A DNA stretch of 59,664 nucleotides from an uncultured Bacteroidota bacterium (GTDB lineage Bacteria; Bacteroidota; Bacteroidia; Chitinophagales; Chitinophagaceae): positions 1 through 59,664 of the forward strand of contig CAIKOJ010000127.1 of the NCBI GenBank assembly GCA_903829015.1, in the 5' to 3' direction. Below, piece by piece: positions 8,855 to 19,500 of the stretch. The notes beneath the pieces were generated by a model. The model had not been told where the DNA came from, ran no database searches, and saw only the letters and a list, made by a program, of their open reading frames with translations. How positions within the stretch are numbered: position 1 is the first letter of the stretch; the number at the start of each line of letters is the position of its first letter. The position numbers were made by a program, and so were the translations under genes.

Positions 8855-9877
8855 TCAATACACTAAATACAGTTTTAGTTTTGGTTGGGGTATATCCGAT
8901 TCTGAGTAAATATAGTCGTATGGAATAATCTCTGTACCGTTGTGATATCCATTTATATATCTATCAATATGCATCATTAAATCCCAAGACATCCAATATT
9001 CATTAATATTTGAACCGTTGTGGTTTGGGCCTTGTAAGAAATTTTCAAAATCTGTTTTATTCATCGACTCATATCGGAAGTATATGTAGGATATTCCCGG
9101 ATTATTTGCGATATCTTTTTTCATTTTTTGAAATTCGCTAGCCACTTTTATCGAATCATCTTTTAGTATATAACTTACGTCGTAAGAAAGGTGCTTTCTT
9201 TTCTTAATTAAAATATCAAACTGAGGTTCCCGGCAACGGTTAAGTATGCTATTGTAAATGGTATAATATCCAATACCGGCAAAAACTGCTTTTCTAAGAT
9301 ACGGCAGGTATGCACACCAATGTTGATGATCATGTAAAGCTACAAACTGGGCGAAAACCGAACCATCCTGCAGGGTGGGCCATCCATTCTTTTGTACATA
9401 ATTATACAGCCACTTAAAATGGGCTGAATCGTCGTGCATCATTTTTTTGGTGTAGAATGCGATGGTAAAACTATCATTGGCTTGAGGCAGTTTTTTCCGT
9501 ATCAGTTGATCCTCTTCATAGATCTTAGCCAGTGTGTCATGGGTTTTACTGAGGGGTTTATTATAAGATCTCATAAAAGTATCCCTGTATATTTTTCTGG
9601 CTGCCACCGTTATTTTCAGATTATCAAATAGTTTGTCGAGGTTTTCGGGAGTTGTGCCGTTAGCCATACTGTAATACGGGCTTATTTTAAGCAAATAATT
9701 ACTGGCACCAATGCTATCTCCCTTTTTTGATGCACTGTCTGCTAATTCATACAATACCATGGGGTTGTTTCTTACCATATTTCTACTAATAACACTGGTA
9801 TCAAACGGGCGCTGTGCATAGCACAAAGTGGGAAAGAAACCGATCAGAATAATGACATGCAGTTTTATTGTGTTCAT
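8855..9877 (-). CDS. Exported DUF6624-like protein
   Basis: 340 residues from the ATG ending at 9877, chosen because the signal peptide (MNTIKLHVIILIGFFPTLCYAQ) starts there; the same frame could extend 10 codons upstream. The middle contains DQLIRKKL, then the GWPT motif, and HDHQHWCAYLPYLRKAV. This order (DQ-x-x-R, GWP, His-rich helix, LPxL) is the pattern of DUF6624 proteins. The N-terminal segment resembles a short helical repeat. It is probably periplasmic. The function is unknown. It stands alone between two plus-strand transcription units. Confidence 0.7.
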   Translation of the reverse strand: MNTIKLHVIILIGFFPTLCYAQRPFDTSVISRNMVRNNPMVLYELADSASKKGDSIGASNYLLKISPYYSMANGTTPENLDKLFDNLKITVAARKIYRDTFMRSYNKPLSKTHDTLAKIYEEDQLIRKKLPQANDSFTIAFYTKKMMHDDSAHFKWLYNYVQKNGWPTLQDGSVFAQFVALHDHQHWCAYLPYLRKAVFAGIGYYTIYNSILNRCREPQFDILIKKRKHLSYDVSYILKDDSIKVASEFQKMKKDIANNPGISYIYFRYESMNKTDFENFLQGPNHNGSNINEYWMSWDLMMHIDRYINGYHNGTEIIPYDYIYSESDIPQPKLKLYLVY

Positions 9878-10102
9878 ACTCTTAATGGTATCTAAATGGT
9901 GTTGCAATTATTTTTTCAGCAGCGTTGTTTTTTATTGCGAGCAGTTTTTGCAGGCGTCCGCGGTTGAATTGAGATAGAGTCCTTTAATAGCATTTAATGC
10001 GGTCTCTTATCAACTCGTTAAATTTAATATAAAAAGTGGGAGTTATTTCAGAAACGGTACTTACGCTACCTTTTATTTAATGGAAAATCCATCTGTCTCA
10101 TT

Positions 10103-10110
10103 TAAATTTG
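10103..10110 (+). promoter_or_regulatory. -7 box 4 nt before a start codon
   Basis: TAAATTTG matches TAnnTTTG exactly and ends 4 nt before ATG 10115. Transcription would start at or very near the start codon, predicting a leaderless mRNA. Confidence 0.5.
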
Positions 10111-10114
10111 AGGT

Positions 10115-11566
10115 ATGCAATTTTTAAAGTTCACGTTTTTCTTCTTATTGATCTGCGCGAAGTCGGTGTGCTTTGCTCAGGATGTGCTGTACACTGAATA
10201 TGAAAAATTTGACTTCAGAAGCGATGAGTATGTTGTAGCAGGAATGAGCGGCGGTAAACTTTATATTTATACTTCGGTAGGAGCAAGCCCTCAGTTGAAC
10301 GCCTATGACGACAGCATGAACAAGATCGCGACCGTGCTGCTGGATTTCTTCCCGGCAAAAATATACGAGGTAAGATTTATTACCTATCCAGATAAGATCA
10401 TTGCTCTTTACCAGGCACTGGAAGGTGGTAAAGTGATCCAGTATGCGGCGCTGCTCGATGAAACAGGACGTTTGAAAAGTAAACCGCTGGAATTGGGCAG
10501 TGTGAAGACTGGTATTTTCGGTGCTACCAGAAGTTATTTTGAACATGCCATTTCCGACAACAAAAGAGCCTTACTGGTTTATAGTGCAGAAGACCGGTCG
10601 GATGGGGTAGAACTGGAGTGTAAATGGCTGGATGATAATCTTACGCTCATAAAAAAAACTAAAGCGACTTATAAAACGGACAACAGGGCTGAGCACGGCG
10701 AAGTGAATATTGCCAATGACGGAACCGTATTCATGGTAGCCTATACTACCACTGGCGCACATAATTATGCCGACCGGTTTTGGCTGTTGCAGTTGCGCCA
10801 GGGCGGGAATAAATTTGAGCCTAAGGAGGTGTATCTGGATGATAAATTTGTGGCAAGCGGCACAATGAAAATTGATAATCAGAATGCAAAGGTGTTCTTC
10901 AGCGGTTTTTACTCAGATAAGAAAAACGGTAGCTTTGACGGTATTATCTACACTACCTATGACAGAAGCGACAGTGCGAAAATTCAACGAAAATTCATCC
11001 CGTTCGACAGAGAACTGATAAAGGTTGCGGGCATACGCCATCGCCAACATCCTTTTGACGATTATTTTGTGAAACACCTGATCGTAAAAAATGACGGAGG
11101 TTTTGTGCTGGTGTCTGAACTGCAGTATGTAACTACACGCAGCACTTATACACCCGGTTTTGGTTACTACTCTTTTTACAGCCCCTATACCAATTCCACG
11201 GTGCACGAGTATCACTACGAAGACATACTGTCTCTGTCTTACAATAAGGAAGGGGAGAGGGAGTGGAGTAGCTTTATTCCCAAGCAACAATACTCGCAGG
11301 AGGATGGAGGCGTTTTTTCTTCATTTGGGCTGCTGAATTCGGGTGGAACGCTGGCCTATCTTTTTAACGACTTCAATGTGCATCATTCAAGGATACAATT
11401 GGCAACTGTGTCGGCAGATGGAAAAACTGAGGTACATGGCTTTACTGCGGAAGGTAATGACTATCCCGACTGGATACCTAAAAGTGCCAAACAGGTGTCG
11501 GCAAGGTCTATGGTAGTACCGTGTCTCCATAAGAAACAAATTTGCTTTGCCAAGGTTCAGTTCTAA
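10115..11566 (+). CDS. Exported protein of unknown function
   Basis: 483 residues starting with a clear signal peptide (MQFLKFTFFFLLICAKSVCFAQ), which fixes the start. The rest is rich in beta strands with repeated phrases such as AYDDSMNKIATVLLDF, CKWLDDNLTLIKKTKATY and LSYNKEGEREW. This resembles the blades of a beta-propeller, but I recognise no named family. A Tyr/Ser-rich stretch lies at about 345-370. It has no T9SS sorting domain. It is probably periplasmic or surface-exposed. It is transcribed alone and convergent with the DUF2911 gene, with which it shares a terminator. Confidence 0.8.
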   Translation: MQFLKFTFFFLLICAKSVCFAQDVLYTEYEKFDFRSDEYVVAGMSGGKLYIYTSVGASPQLNAYDDSMNKIATVLLDFFPAKIYEVRFITYPDKIIALYQALEGGKVIQYAALLDETGRLKSKPLELGSVKTGIFGATRSYFEHAISDNKRALLVYSAEDRSDGVELECKWLDDNLTLIKKTKATYKTDNRAEHGEVNIANDGTVFMVAYTTTGAHNYADRFWLLQLRQGGNKFEPKEVYLDDKFVASGTMKIDNQNAKVFFSGFYSDKKNGSFDGIIYTTYDRSDSAKIQRKFIPFDRELIKVAGIRHRQHPFDDYFVKHLIVKNDGGFVLVSELQYVTTRSTYTPGFGYYSFYSPYTNSTVHEYHYEDILSLSYNKEGEREWSSFIPKQQYSQEDGGVFSSFGLLNSGGTLAYLFNDFNVHHSRIQLATVSADGKTEVHGFTAEGNDYPDWIPKSAKQVSARSMVVPCLHKKQICFAKVQF

Positions 11567-11599
11567 AAGACTCTTTATTTGGGAAGATTGTCCTCAAAG

Positions 11600-11638
11600 A
11601 AAAATCCCCATTCAGGTTGTTCCTAAATGGGGATTTTA
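11600..11638. terminator. Bidirectional terminator between convergent genes
   Basis: Stem AAATCCCCATT / AATGGGGATTTT with a loop of roughly 12 nt, A-rich on the left and T-rich on the right, between stop codons at 11566 (+) and 11660 (-). It can serve both genes. Confidence 0.8.
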
Positions 11639-11659
11639 ATATGATTTCAAGCAGGGAGA

Positions 11660-12538
11660 TTAATCCATTGCTTGCTTGTGTTTTGTTTCTCTTGCAATTT
11701 CGTCCAGTATCTTCTGGTTGTTATGCTTGTATTCGTTTTCGTTGGCACTGCCTTTAGCCAGTTCTATTGATTTTTTAGCTGCTGTAATAGCATCTTCTTT
11801 GTTGCCCAGTTTCTTTTCGATACGTGCTTTCAGATACCACATATAGAAAGCTTTTGGATCCTGCTCTACTGCTTTGTCTATGTAAGTTTTAGCCAGATCC
11901 AGTTTGCGGTCAGTTTCGTAGTAGTAGTTAGCTGACTGGAAGTAAGGCAGTGTTTGTTTTGGAGGATGATTAATAGCCTTGTCAATGTTTACTTCAATAT
12001 CTTCGTTATTGCGGGCTACTACAGGTATTACAACTTTAGTTCTTTCCCAAGCCAGTTCTATCTTACAGGTAGTGTAAGAGATATCTGTAATGCTGATGGT
12101 GAAAGTTTGTGTGATACTTTCAACTGTAGAAGGTTTTACAAAAAACCTTGCGATATCATTTTCTTTCGAATAGCCATCTGCACCCCAATTACCGGTACCC
12201 GTATTCAAAATGATCTCCCATTTGTCTTTGTTTGGGATAGTGTATAGTGCATACTCACCAGCTTTGATCTTTTGCCCGCCAATCATCAGTTCTTCACCTA
12301 TTTTTATCTTTGTTGCACCATTGGCACCTGTGCGCCATACCTGGCCGTAAGCCACTACATCGCCAAAGATCTTTCTGCCTCTCATAGAAGGACGGCTGTA
12401 ATTAATGTCGATGCTGGAAACGGAAAAGTCCTGTGATACTTTTTGTCCGGGGCTCAGTGCAGGAAGTTTTAGACCTCCTTGTGCATACGTGCTAAACGCT
12501 GTGGTGAAGAGCAATGCTGTTAGAAGAAAATATTTCAT
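11660..12538 (-). CDS. DUF2911 protein with C-terminal TPR
   Basis: 292 residues. A signal peptide covers residues 1-19 (MKYFLLTALLFTTAFSTYAQ). The DUF2911 domain follows, with landmarks INYSRPSMRGRKIFG, GQVWRTGANGATKI and GEYALYTIPNKDKWEIILN. From about residue 200 on there are TPR-type helices (LDLAKTYIDKAVEQDPKAFY, then a second helix pair). This combination is common in Bacteroidota. It is probably periplasmic; no biochemical role is known. A possible -7 box (TATTTTG, one base short of consensus) lies just upstream on the minus strand. Confidence 0.88.
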   Translation of the reverse strand: MKYFLLTALLFTTAFSTYAQGGLKLPALSPGQKVSQDFSVSSIDINYSRPSMRGRKIFGDVVAYGQVWRTGANGATKIKIGEELMIGGQKIKAGEYALYTIPNKDKWEIILNTGTGNWGADGYSKENDIARFFVKPSTVESITQTFTISITDISYTTCKIELAWERTKVVIPVVARNNEDIEVNIDKAINHPPKQTLPYFQSANYYYETDRKLDLAKTYIDKAVEQDPKAFYMWYLKARIEKKLGNKEDAITAAKKSIELAKGSANENEYKHNNQKILDEIARETKHKQAMD

Positions 12539-12646
12539 TTGCTGTTTGTTTTTTGAAGCTGCAAAATACGAAGTAAGTTGATAACTTGGGCATTACGTTT
12601 ATAAGAGAGAAGTGCACTGCTGCGTGTAACGAAAGAGGCTGGTGCT

Positions 12647-12683
12647 AAAAAAAAGTTCCCGACATATCGTGATATGTCGGGAA
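12647..12683 (-). terminator. Strong intrinsic terminator downstream of nadD
   Basis: A 13-bp perfect stem, 12656-12668 with 12671-12683 (TTCCCGACATATC and its complement), with a 2-nt gap between the arms. It is followed on the minus strand by eight T (12647-12654). It lies about 185 bp beyond the nadD stop codon and not directly after it. Confidence 0.85.
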
Positions 12684-12720
12684 AGGACTGTACTTACTAA
12701 CCCATCGGGGTACAGCAAAT
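12647..12720 (-). ncRNA. Candidate small RNA or structured 3' region
   Basis: On the minus strand a first hairpin closed by CTGTAC (12710-12715) and GTACAG (12688-12693), with an inner CCC/GGG pairing, stands just before the strong terminator hairpin. The 147 bp between this hairpin and the nadD stop codon are AT-rich and non-coding. Two adjacent hairpins and a T-tract could be a short RNA or the processed 3' end of the nadD mRNA. No known RNA family was recognised and no clear promoter box was found. Confidence 0.3.
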
Positions 12721-12867
12721 GTCAGGAAAAAGTTTCGGATATAAAAATATAAAATAAATATATGCAACGTGTTTGCCGTATAATCATCAGAACCCAAACT
12801 TAATGTAATTTCGAATAATAATAAATTTGGTATGACCGTTCGGTAGGTAGAAAATCGTCCAATATAA

Positions 12868-13440
12868 TTATTTAGAATAATACTTATTGGCTACCAGATA
12901 CTCCTCCACATTGGTCGGTACCAGGTATTTTATTGATTTCTTCTCTTTTAACTGCTTTCTAACGAACGTGGATGATACGTCGAGCAGGGGAGCATCGAGG
13001 ATGGTTAGATCAGCGCCGTATTTTTCTTTGACCTCAAAACCTGGTCGGTTGTATATTATTATGGAGTAGTTTTCTACCAGCTGCTCGTAATTTTTCCATC
13101 GGTGAATGTTCTGAAAACTATCGGAGCCCATTACCACCGAAAAACGTTCCAACGGAAATTTTTCAGAAAGGTAAGTCAGTGTGTCAATTGTATAGGATGG
13201 TTTGGGCAGGTGAAACTCCACGTTGCTACCTCTGAATTTATTATTGTCTTCGATAGCCAGGTTGAGTATGTGCAGTCTGTCGTACTCATTTAATAAAGAG
13301 TGAGCTTCCTTTAAGGGGTTATGCGGTGAAACTACAAACCATACTTTATCTACATCAGTGTGGTTTACAACATGATTGGCAATGATCAGATGACCTATAT
13401 GAACTGGATTAAAACTGCCGAAATACAATCCGATATGCAT
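12868..13440 (-). CDS. nadD: Nicotinate-nucleotide adenylyltransferase
   Basis: 190 residues of the NadD nucleotidyltransferase family, which joins nicotinate mononucleotide and ATP to give deamido-NAD in NAD synthesis. Visible motifs: the GLYFGSFNPVHIGHL start with H14-x-x-H17, the VVSPHNPLKE loop at about 37-45, VVMGSDSFQNIHRWKNY at about 102-118, and the closing SSTFVR (156-161). The length is typical. It lies between the terminator of the giant surface-protein gene upstream and a long structured 3' region downstream, so it probably forms its own unit. Confidence 0.96.
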   Translation of the reverse strand: MHIGLYFGSFNPVHIGHLIIANHVVNHTDVDKVWFVVSPHNPLKEAHSLLNEYDRLHILNLAIEDNNKFRGSNVEFHLPKPSYTIDTLTYLSEKFPLERFSVVMGSDSFQNIHRWKNYEQLVENYSIIIYNRPGFEVKEKYGADLTILDAPLLDVSSTFVRKQLKEKKSIKYLVPTNVEEYLVANKYYSK

Positions 13441-13530
13441 ACCGCAAATCTATGAAATACTGCTTTACTATCCATCGCAGAAGATCAATTGATAAATATT
13501 TAATGGTGTAGCTCCTGCTCACCGTTACAC

Positions 13531-13563
13531 AAAAAAAGAGGGCAGTGAATTACTGCCCTCTTA
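13531..13563 (-). terminator. Intrinsic terminator of the giant surface-protein gene
   Basis: Stem AAGAGGGCAGT (13536-13546) / ACTGCCCTCTT (13552-13562) with a 5-nt loop and a T-run on the minus strand (13531-13537), 22 nt past the stop of the 2087-residue gene. Confidence 0.9.
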
Positions 13564-13584
13564 AGTATCAATAGAAACTATCTG

Positions 13585-16500
13585 CTATTGTTCAATAACA
13601 AAATGGTAAACGCTGTTTACTGTTCCTGATCTCAGGTTCAGCAGATACATACCATTTGACAGATTACCGTTCAGTTGCAGATGTTCATCAACCTCTCCGT
13701 TTCTTGCCATGATCTTGTTGGTGTAAATTGTCTGACCCAGCATGTTTACGACCTCAACGTACAGTTCTTCATCAGCACCTGTGCCAAGTGATCCTTTCAG
13801 ATCGAAGTTGCCCTTGTTAGGGTTAGGCATCAGTCTGATATTATTGCTGTTACCTACGATCTGTTTAACAGAAGATGGCACTTTAAGGTGAATGATGATC
13901 TGCTTAGTGGTTACAATTCCACCACACAATCCTACACTGGTTACGTCGCAGTCAATTGTATCATCATCAAAATACATTACAAACACCAGCGTGCTTGACG
14001 TAGCACCAGGAACTGGATTCCTGTTGATCCTCCATCTGTAAGTAGGGGTGCCGCCTGCACCGGTAACAGTTGCAGTAACTGTATCTGTCTGGCCAACGCT
14101 GATCGAAGTGCCTGGTGTTGCTGTAAGCGTAACTGTTGGTACTGCAAATTGCTGAATGGTGATAACCGCTGTGTCCAGCATTCGGGCAGTACATCCTGTC
14201 GTAGTATCAGTAGCAATTACTGAGTAAGTGCTGTCTGCAGTTCTCAATCCGAAATCCAACGCAGAGCCTGTGCCAGATTTTGGTGTGCCTGAACCCAGAT
14301 TACCAGCATACAACTGGTACCTAACGCCAGCAGAAGACCCGCTCAACCCTACATGTACGCCAGTATCGCCTGCGCAATAAACGCCTCCACCAGTTACATG
14401 GAATAGTGCAGGTGTTGGGTTAACGATGATGTGTGCTGTGCCTGCCATTGTATCGGCGCAGCCGGTAGTTGTGTTCAGTGCGGTAACATAGTAAGTACCA
14501 GCAGAAGGAATTATTCCTAATCCGATTGCTGAACCTGTGCCTGAAACAGGACCACCCACTGCAGATGTTCCAAGACGTAGCTGATAGTTGATACCAAGTT
14601 CAGAATTTGCCAGACCAATTGCTAAACCACCGTCGCCTGCACAGTAGCTACCGCCACCGGTTACAGCGTATACTGCAGGCAATGGATTGATGCTAACTGT
14701 AACAACACCCAGCATTAATCTACCACAGCCAGTTGCAAGATCTACAGCTTTTACCTGGTATGTTCCCGCTGCAGTTCTTGTTCCGAATGATATTGGAGAA
14801 CCAGTACCATCTACTGCAATACCTGATGGGGTGGTGCCATTAAATAATTGGTATTGTATACCAGTTTCACTGCCATTTAAACCAATAGTAACACCGGCAC
14901 CGCCAGCGCAATAAGAACCTCCGCCCGTAATAGTATGTGTAGGTGGTAATGCATTAATAGATATGGTTACTGCACCAACCATGTTTCTGGTGCAACTATC
15001 AGAAGGCAGGTTAGCGATACAAGAGTAAGTACCTGTAGCAGCATACAAGCCAAAGTCAAGTCCGAAACCGGTACCTGGCTTAGTAGTAACCAGTGTAGTG
15101 CCGTTATACAGCTCGTAATTGGTACCAACAAGTGAACCACTCAGGTACACGTGGCGGCCGGAATCCAGCAAGCAGTAGCTACCACCACCAGCTATCGTAA
15201 ACAGGCGTGGTATAGGCAGTATAGTAACGAAAGTGTAACCATTCATTGTATCATTACAGAAAGTAGATGGATTAGTTGCCCTAACGGTGTATACACCGTT
15301 TGAATCCAGTGCACCAAAATTGATTGGGCTACCAGTTCCAGGGAATACTGAACCGAACAAAACACCATCTCTGTATAACTGATAATTCACGCCAACTTCA
15401 GAGCCGGAAAGCGTATCTGAAGGACCACCAGTGCCTTCGCAATACCTGCCGCCACCGGTAAGATTGAAGCGGGTAGGAGCCGGAGCAGCCAATACTATTG
15501 ATGAACCTGCTATGTTGCTTACGCAACCTGTCCAAATGTTAGTAGCAACCACTGTGTATGTACCTGTTATAACTGTAGAGCCAAATGCAAGCGGGCCACC
15601 AGTTCCTGGTACCGGAGAGCCAATTGCAATACCGTCCCTATAAACCTGGTAGTTGATGCCGGTATCAGATCCGTCTGTTCCAACGCCAAATGCCAATGTA
15701 TCATTTGTACAGAAATAACCACCACCGGTCATATTGTACACTGTAGGTAATGGATCAATAACCACATGAACTATGCCCGACATTGTATCGTGGCATCCGG
15801 TAGTTGAAAACTGTGCGGTCGCATAATAACTACCTGCGGCAGTAATAAAACCAAAGTCACCGGTTGATGATGCTGTTGCAACTGCGAAACCAGTGGCGCT
15901 ATCTACAAGCGTGTAAACAACATCCAATTCGGTAGCAGACATTGTGATATCAACGCCAGTTCCTCCGGCGCAATAATGACCGCCACCCAGCAGGTTGAAG
16001 ACAACTGGTAGTGGATTTGCTGTGATAACAGCATCTGGTGCCATTGAGTTGAGGCATCCGGTTGTTGTGTCTTTTGCTATTACTGAATAAGCTCCGGTAT
16101 TCACGTACGAACCGAAAGCAAGCGGGCTACCATCGCCATCTACATCAGATAGGATTGGGCTGCCTGCATAATAAAGTGTGTAACGTATTCCGAGATCCGA
16201 TCCGCCCAAACCAATTGTATATGGTATAGTATCCAGTATACAATATGAACCACTGCCGGTTACCATGTAAACAGCTGGTAATGGATTTACGATGATAGTA
16301 TCAACGCCAGTCATTGTGTCGGTACAAACGTAAATGCCGTGTGCTTCTGTTGCGATCACTATGTACTCGCCGGCAACTGTCTGATATCCAAAGTTTACAT
16401 CAGCACCAGTACCAGGAAGAGGAGCACCCAATGAGCCATTCCACAAGCTGTAGTTAACTGTAATTTCTGAAGAGTCTAATATCAGATCGAAACCGATATC

Positions 16501-19500
16501 TCCGGCACACATCTGGCCACCGTTTGGCAGCAGATTATGAATCTTAGGTAAAGGGTAGATCCAAACTGAATCGATTGTAGGCATTTCTTTTATACAACCG
16601 GTTGTAGGGTTTGTTGCAATTACTTTGTACTTACCGACAGCTGTGTAAGCACCAAAATCAAATCCGGTACCGCCGCCATATACAGTACCACCGCCACAGG
16701 TCAAACAAACATAAGATGAACCCGTTGCTGTATCCAAATAATAAAGATCATATCCGATTCCAAATTGAGAACCAATCAAGCCTATTGTATAGCCGGTGCC
16801 TCCTAAGCAGTAACCGCCACTGCCGTTCATAGAAAATGTATCTGGCAGTGGGTTGATAACTACTATAGCATTTCCAAGCATATCGTTCACACAACCGGTT
16901 ACTGTGTCTTTTGCTTTAACCGTATAAACACCGGAAGCAGTGCGTAAGCCCCAATCTAAAGCAGCGCCTGTACCTACCAGTGAATCACCGGTAGCAACGC
17001 CTGCAAGATATAAATAGTATTTTTTCACGGTGTCAGATCCGTCCAAACCAACATGCACACCTGAGTCTCCTGCGCAAAACGCGCCACCACCCGATACATT
17101 GTACTGGAGCGGTAAAGGATTAATGGTGATGGTGATGCTGTTATCCGGGCCCCAGCAGCCAGCTGCATTCTGAGCCCTGAAGTGGTATGTGCCGGAAGCA
17201 GTAATTAGCTTCGACGAAATAGCGTCGGTAGTTGAAGTGCCGTTTGAAAACGTGTCCTGATAATAAATGGTTCCTGTTCCGGCAAGTGCGCCTACAATTG
17301 TTGTTGTATCACAAGCTACCAAACCTCCTATTGAAGTGATGGTTACGAGGTTTGGCAACGGATTAATAATAGCCGCCGGCGTAGTGTAAGTAGCTTTACA
17401 GCCTGAGTCTAAACCATTGTTTACATAAACAGTGTATACACCTGCAGCACCAAGGGTTGTCGGTGCTACAAATTCGCTTGCAGTTGTACCCCCGCTTGTG
17501 ATGGTGGTTGGACCAGTCCAGGAATAAGCTGCAATGTGGCGCGGTGTACCTGCTGTTAATTTCAAAGTGTCGCCTATGCATATTGGGCTATTGGTAGTTG
17601 CGCCAGTTAAAAGCGCCGGTACCGAATCAACAATTACTGCTGTAGAAGCTGTTCCGGTGAAACCATTACCATCTGTAATTGTTACTGTGTAAGTAGTGGT
17701 AACAGACGGAGTGGCTACAACCGAAGTAGCGGTAGTTGATGAAAGTCCTGCGGCTGGTGCCCAACTGTAAGTAAGCAATGGGTCGCCTGTAAATGAAAGC
17801 ACTGATAATGGTGCTGCACCTGCTGGTCTGCAAATACGGGTGTCTGCACTAATACTTACTGTTGGGTCAGCAGCGGTAATGCCAGTAATAGCAGCATTAG
17901 GATCAGATATCTGTCCGGTAGTCAGTTTGTGTAAGCCCACGTCAGTGAGACCGTATTTACGCCAGGTTGGCACAAAATGGTATTCACCCGCGGCCATATT
18001 CGCTTCCGTGCCAAAAACATCTGATACATCGTAGTATGCATTGGCTATGTATTTAGGCGAACTCATTATACCCAGCATATTCACGCTCCAGTACCTTTCC
18101 AGATAATGATTTACATTAGCATTGTTCGGGTGTTTCAAGGGAGTTACATTTACCTGAAGTCCGGCACTTGATCCAAATGAAGTAGCTGTAAGTGCAAGAG
18201 AAATAGGTGAGTAAATTGAACTGTCTCCAACCGGGAAGAAGAAGCTTCCGGTAACCAGCGTAAAACGTTTGATCACGTGATTTGCTGTATTGGCAATGAT
18301 CATATTGGAAGATGAGAAAGTACCAGGTGCTATAGCGGTGGCAGCAGTAGTAAACTCGAGGTCGTTTGTTGTTACATACAAATTACCCAAAGTAAGCGTA
18401 AGTGTTTTGTTCACCAGTGTTTTGATATCTAACACAGCACCAGCACTGTTATTAAACAATACGTTGTCAAATTTGGTAGTCGATGATCCACCGATATGTT
18501 GTAAAGCGGTGCCGTTTAAAGTAACGGTATTATTACGTGGGAAGAAATTTACGGTGCCAAAATTGTTCACCCAGTTTGCGTTAGCGGTAATATTACGACC
18601 AGCAGGGAAACCGCAATCCAACGCACCTGCTGTAAGCACCACGTCCCCGTTTGCAGTAAATGCAGAGCCAAGCGTAACTGTGCCCGAAGGAAGTAGTTTG
18701 TTTACTTCTACCTTGCCAATAGATGTAGTTGCTGCTACGGGTTGCAATTCATAGCCAGTAGTTACATTTACAGCATTTTCCATTATTTCTTTGTACGTAA
18801 CATTCACCAGTGAATTGTAGATAGGATTGGAATCGAAATTACCAAAGTCAACATTCACACCAGATCCGTTCAGCATCGTAAGGTTACCACCAAGGCGGAA
18901 CAGTCCTTTATCCAGATTCACAAAGCTGCTCACATCGAAAGTTGTAGCTTGAGAAAGTGTAACCCCGGCGTTATTAGTAGTTGTTACCGAACCACCGGTT
19001 AAGAAGTTTGCCGGAAGGGTAGTACCAGTTACCTGTGCAGCTGTACCATTGTAAAAATAGTTTGCTTTTGCACTGTAAGTTTTAGTACTCATTGTATCGA
19101 TAGACTTATCAATACCACCCGGATGTGCAGTAAACAGATTGGCCCCATCAGAAATAACAAACGGGCTCAATCCTTGAGAATTTATAGTAAAGGTGTCACA
19201 AATAAGCGTGCCTTTTACAGTAAATCCCGCAGTCGAATACATTGGTAGGTTAATACTGCTACTGTCAATTTTTCTTACACTACCGGTTTCAACAACGAAC
19301 GCCGTAAATTTATTTTTAGCTGTGTCATTTACCGACCTCCAAATTATTTTTTTCGGGGTAGCAAGTGTAGCACCGAGATCGGCGAAATGCACCGTTGTAG
19401 TATTTGACGTGGTTAGCCCTGTAAACGTAAGTGAATTTATGTATCCCGTTGGGAAGACATGCAGGTCGCCTTTTAAGTAGATTTCCGTCCCTCCTGTAGT

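Noticed and set aside
14155-17115. Possible CRISPR-like repeat array
   Set aside because: The repeats are about 270 bp, diverged, in frame and encode protein domains; there are no short identical repeats with spacers.
18290-18754. 154-codon plus-strand frame
   Set aside because: Shadow of the giant repeat protein; the low-complexity codons favour open antisense frames.
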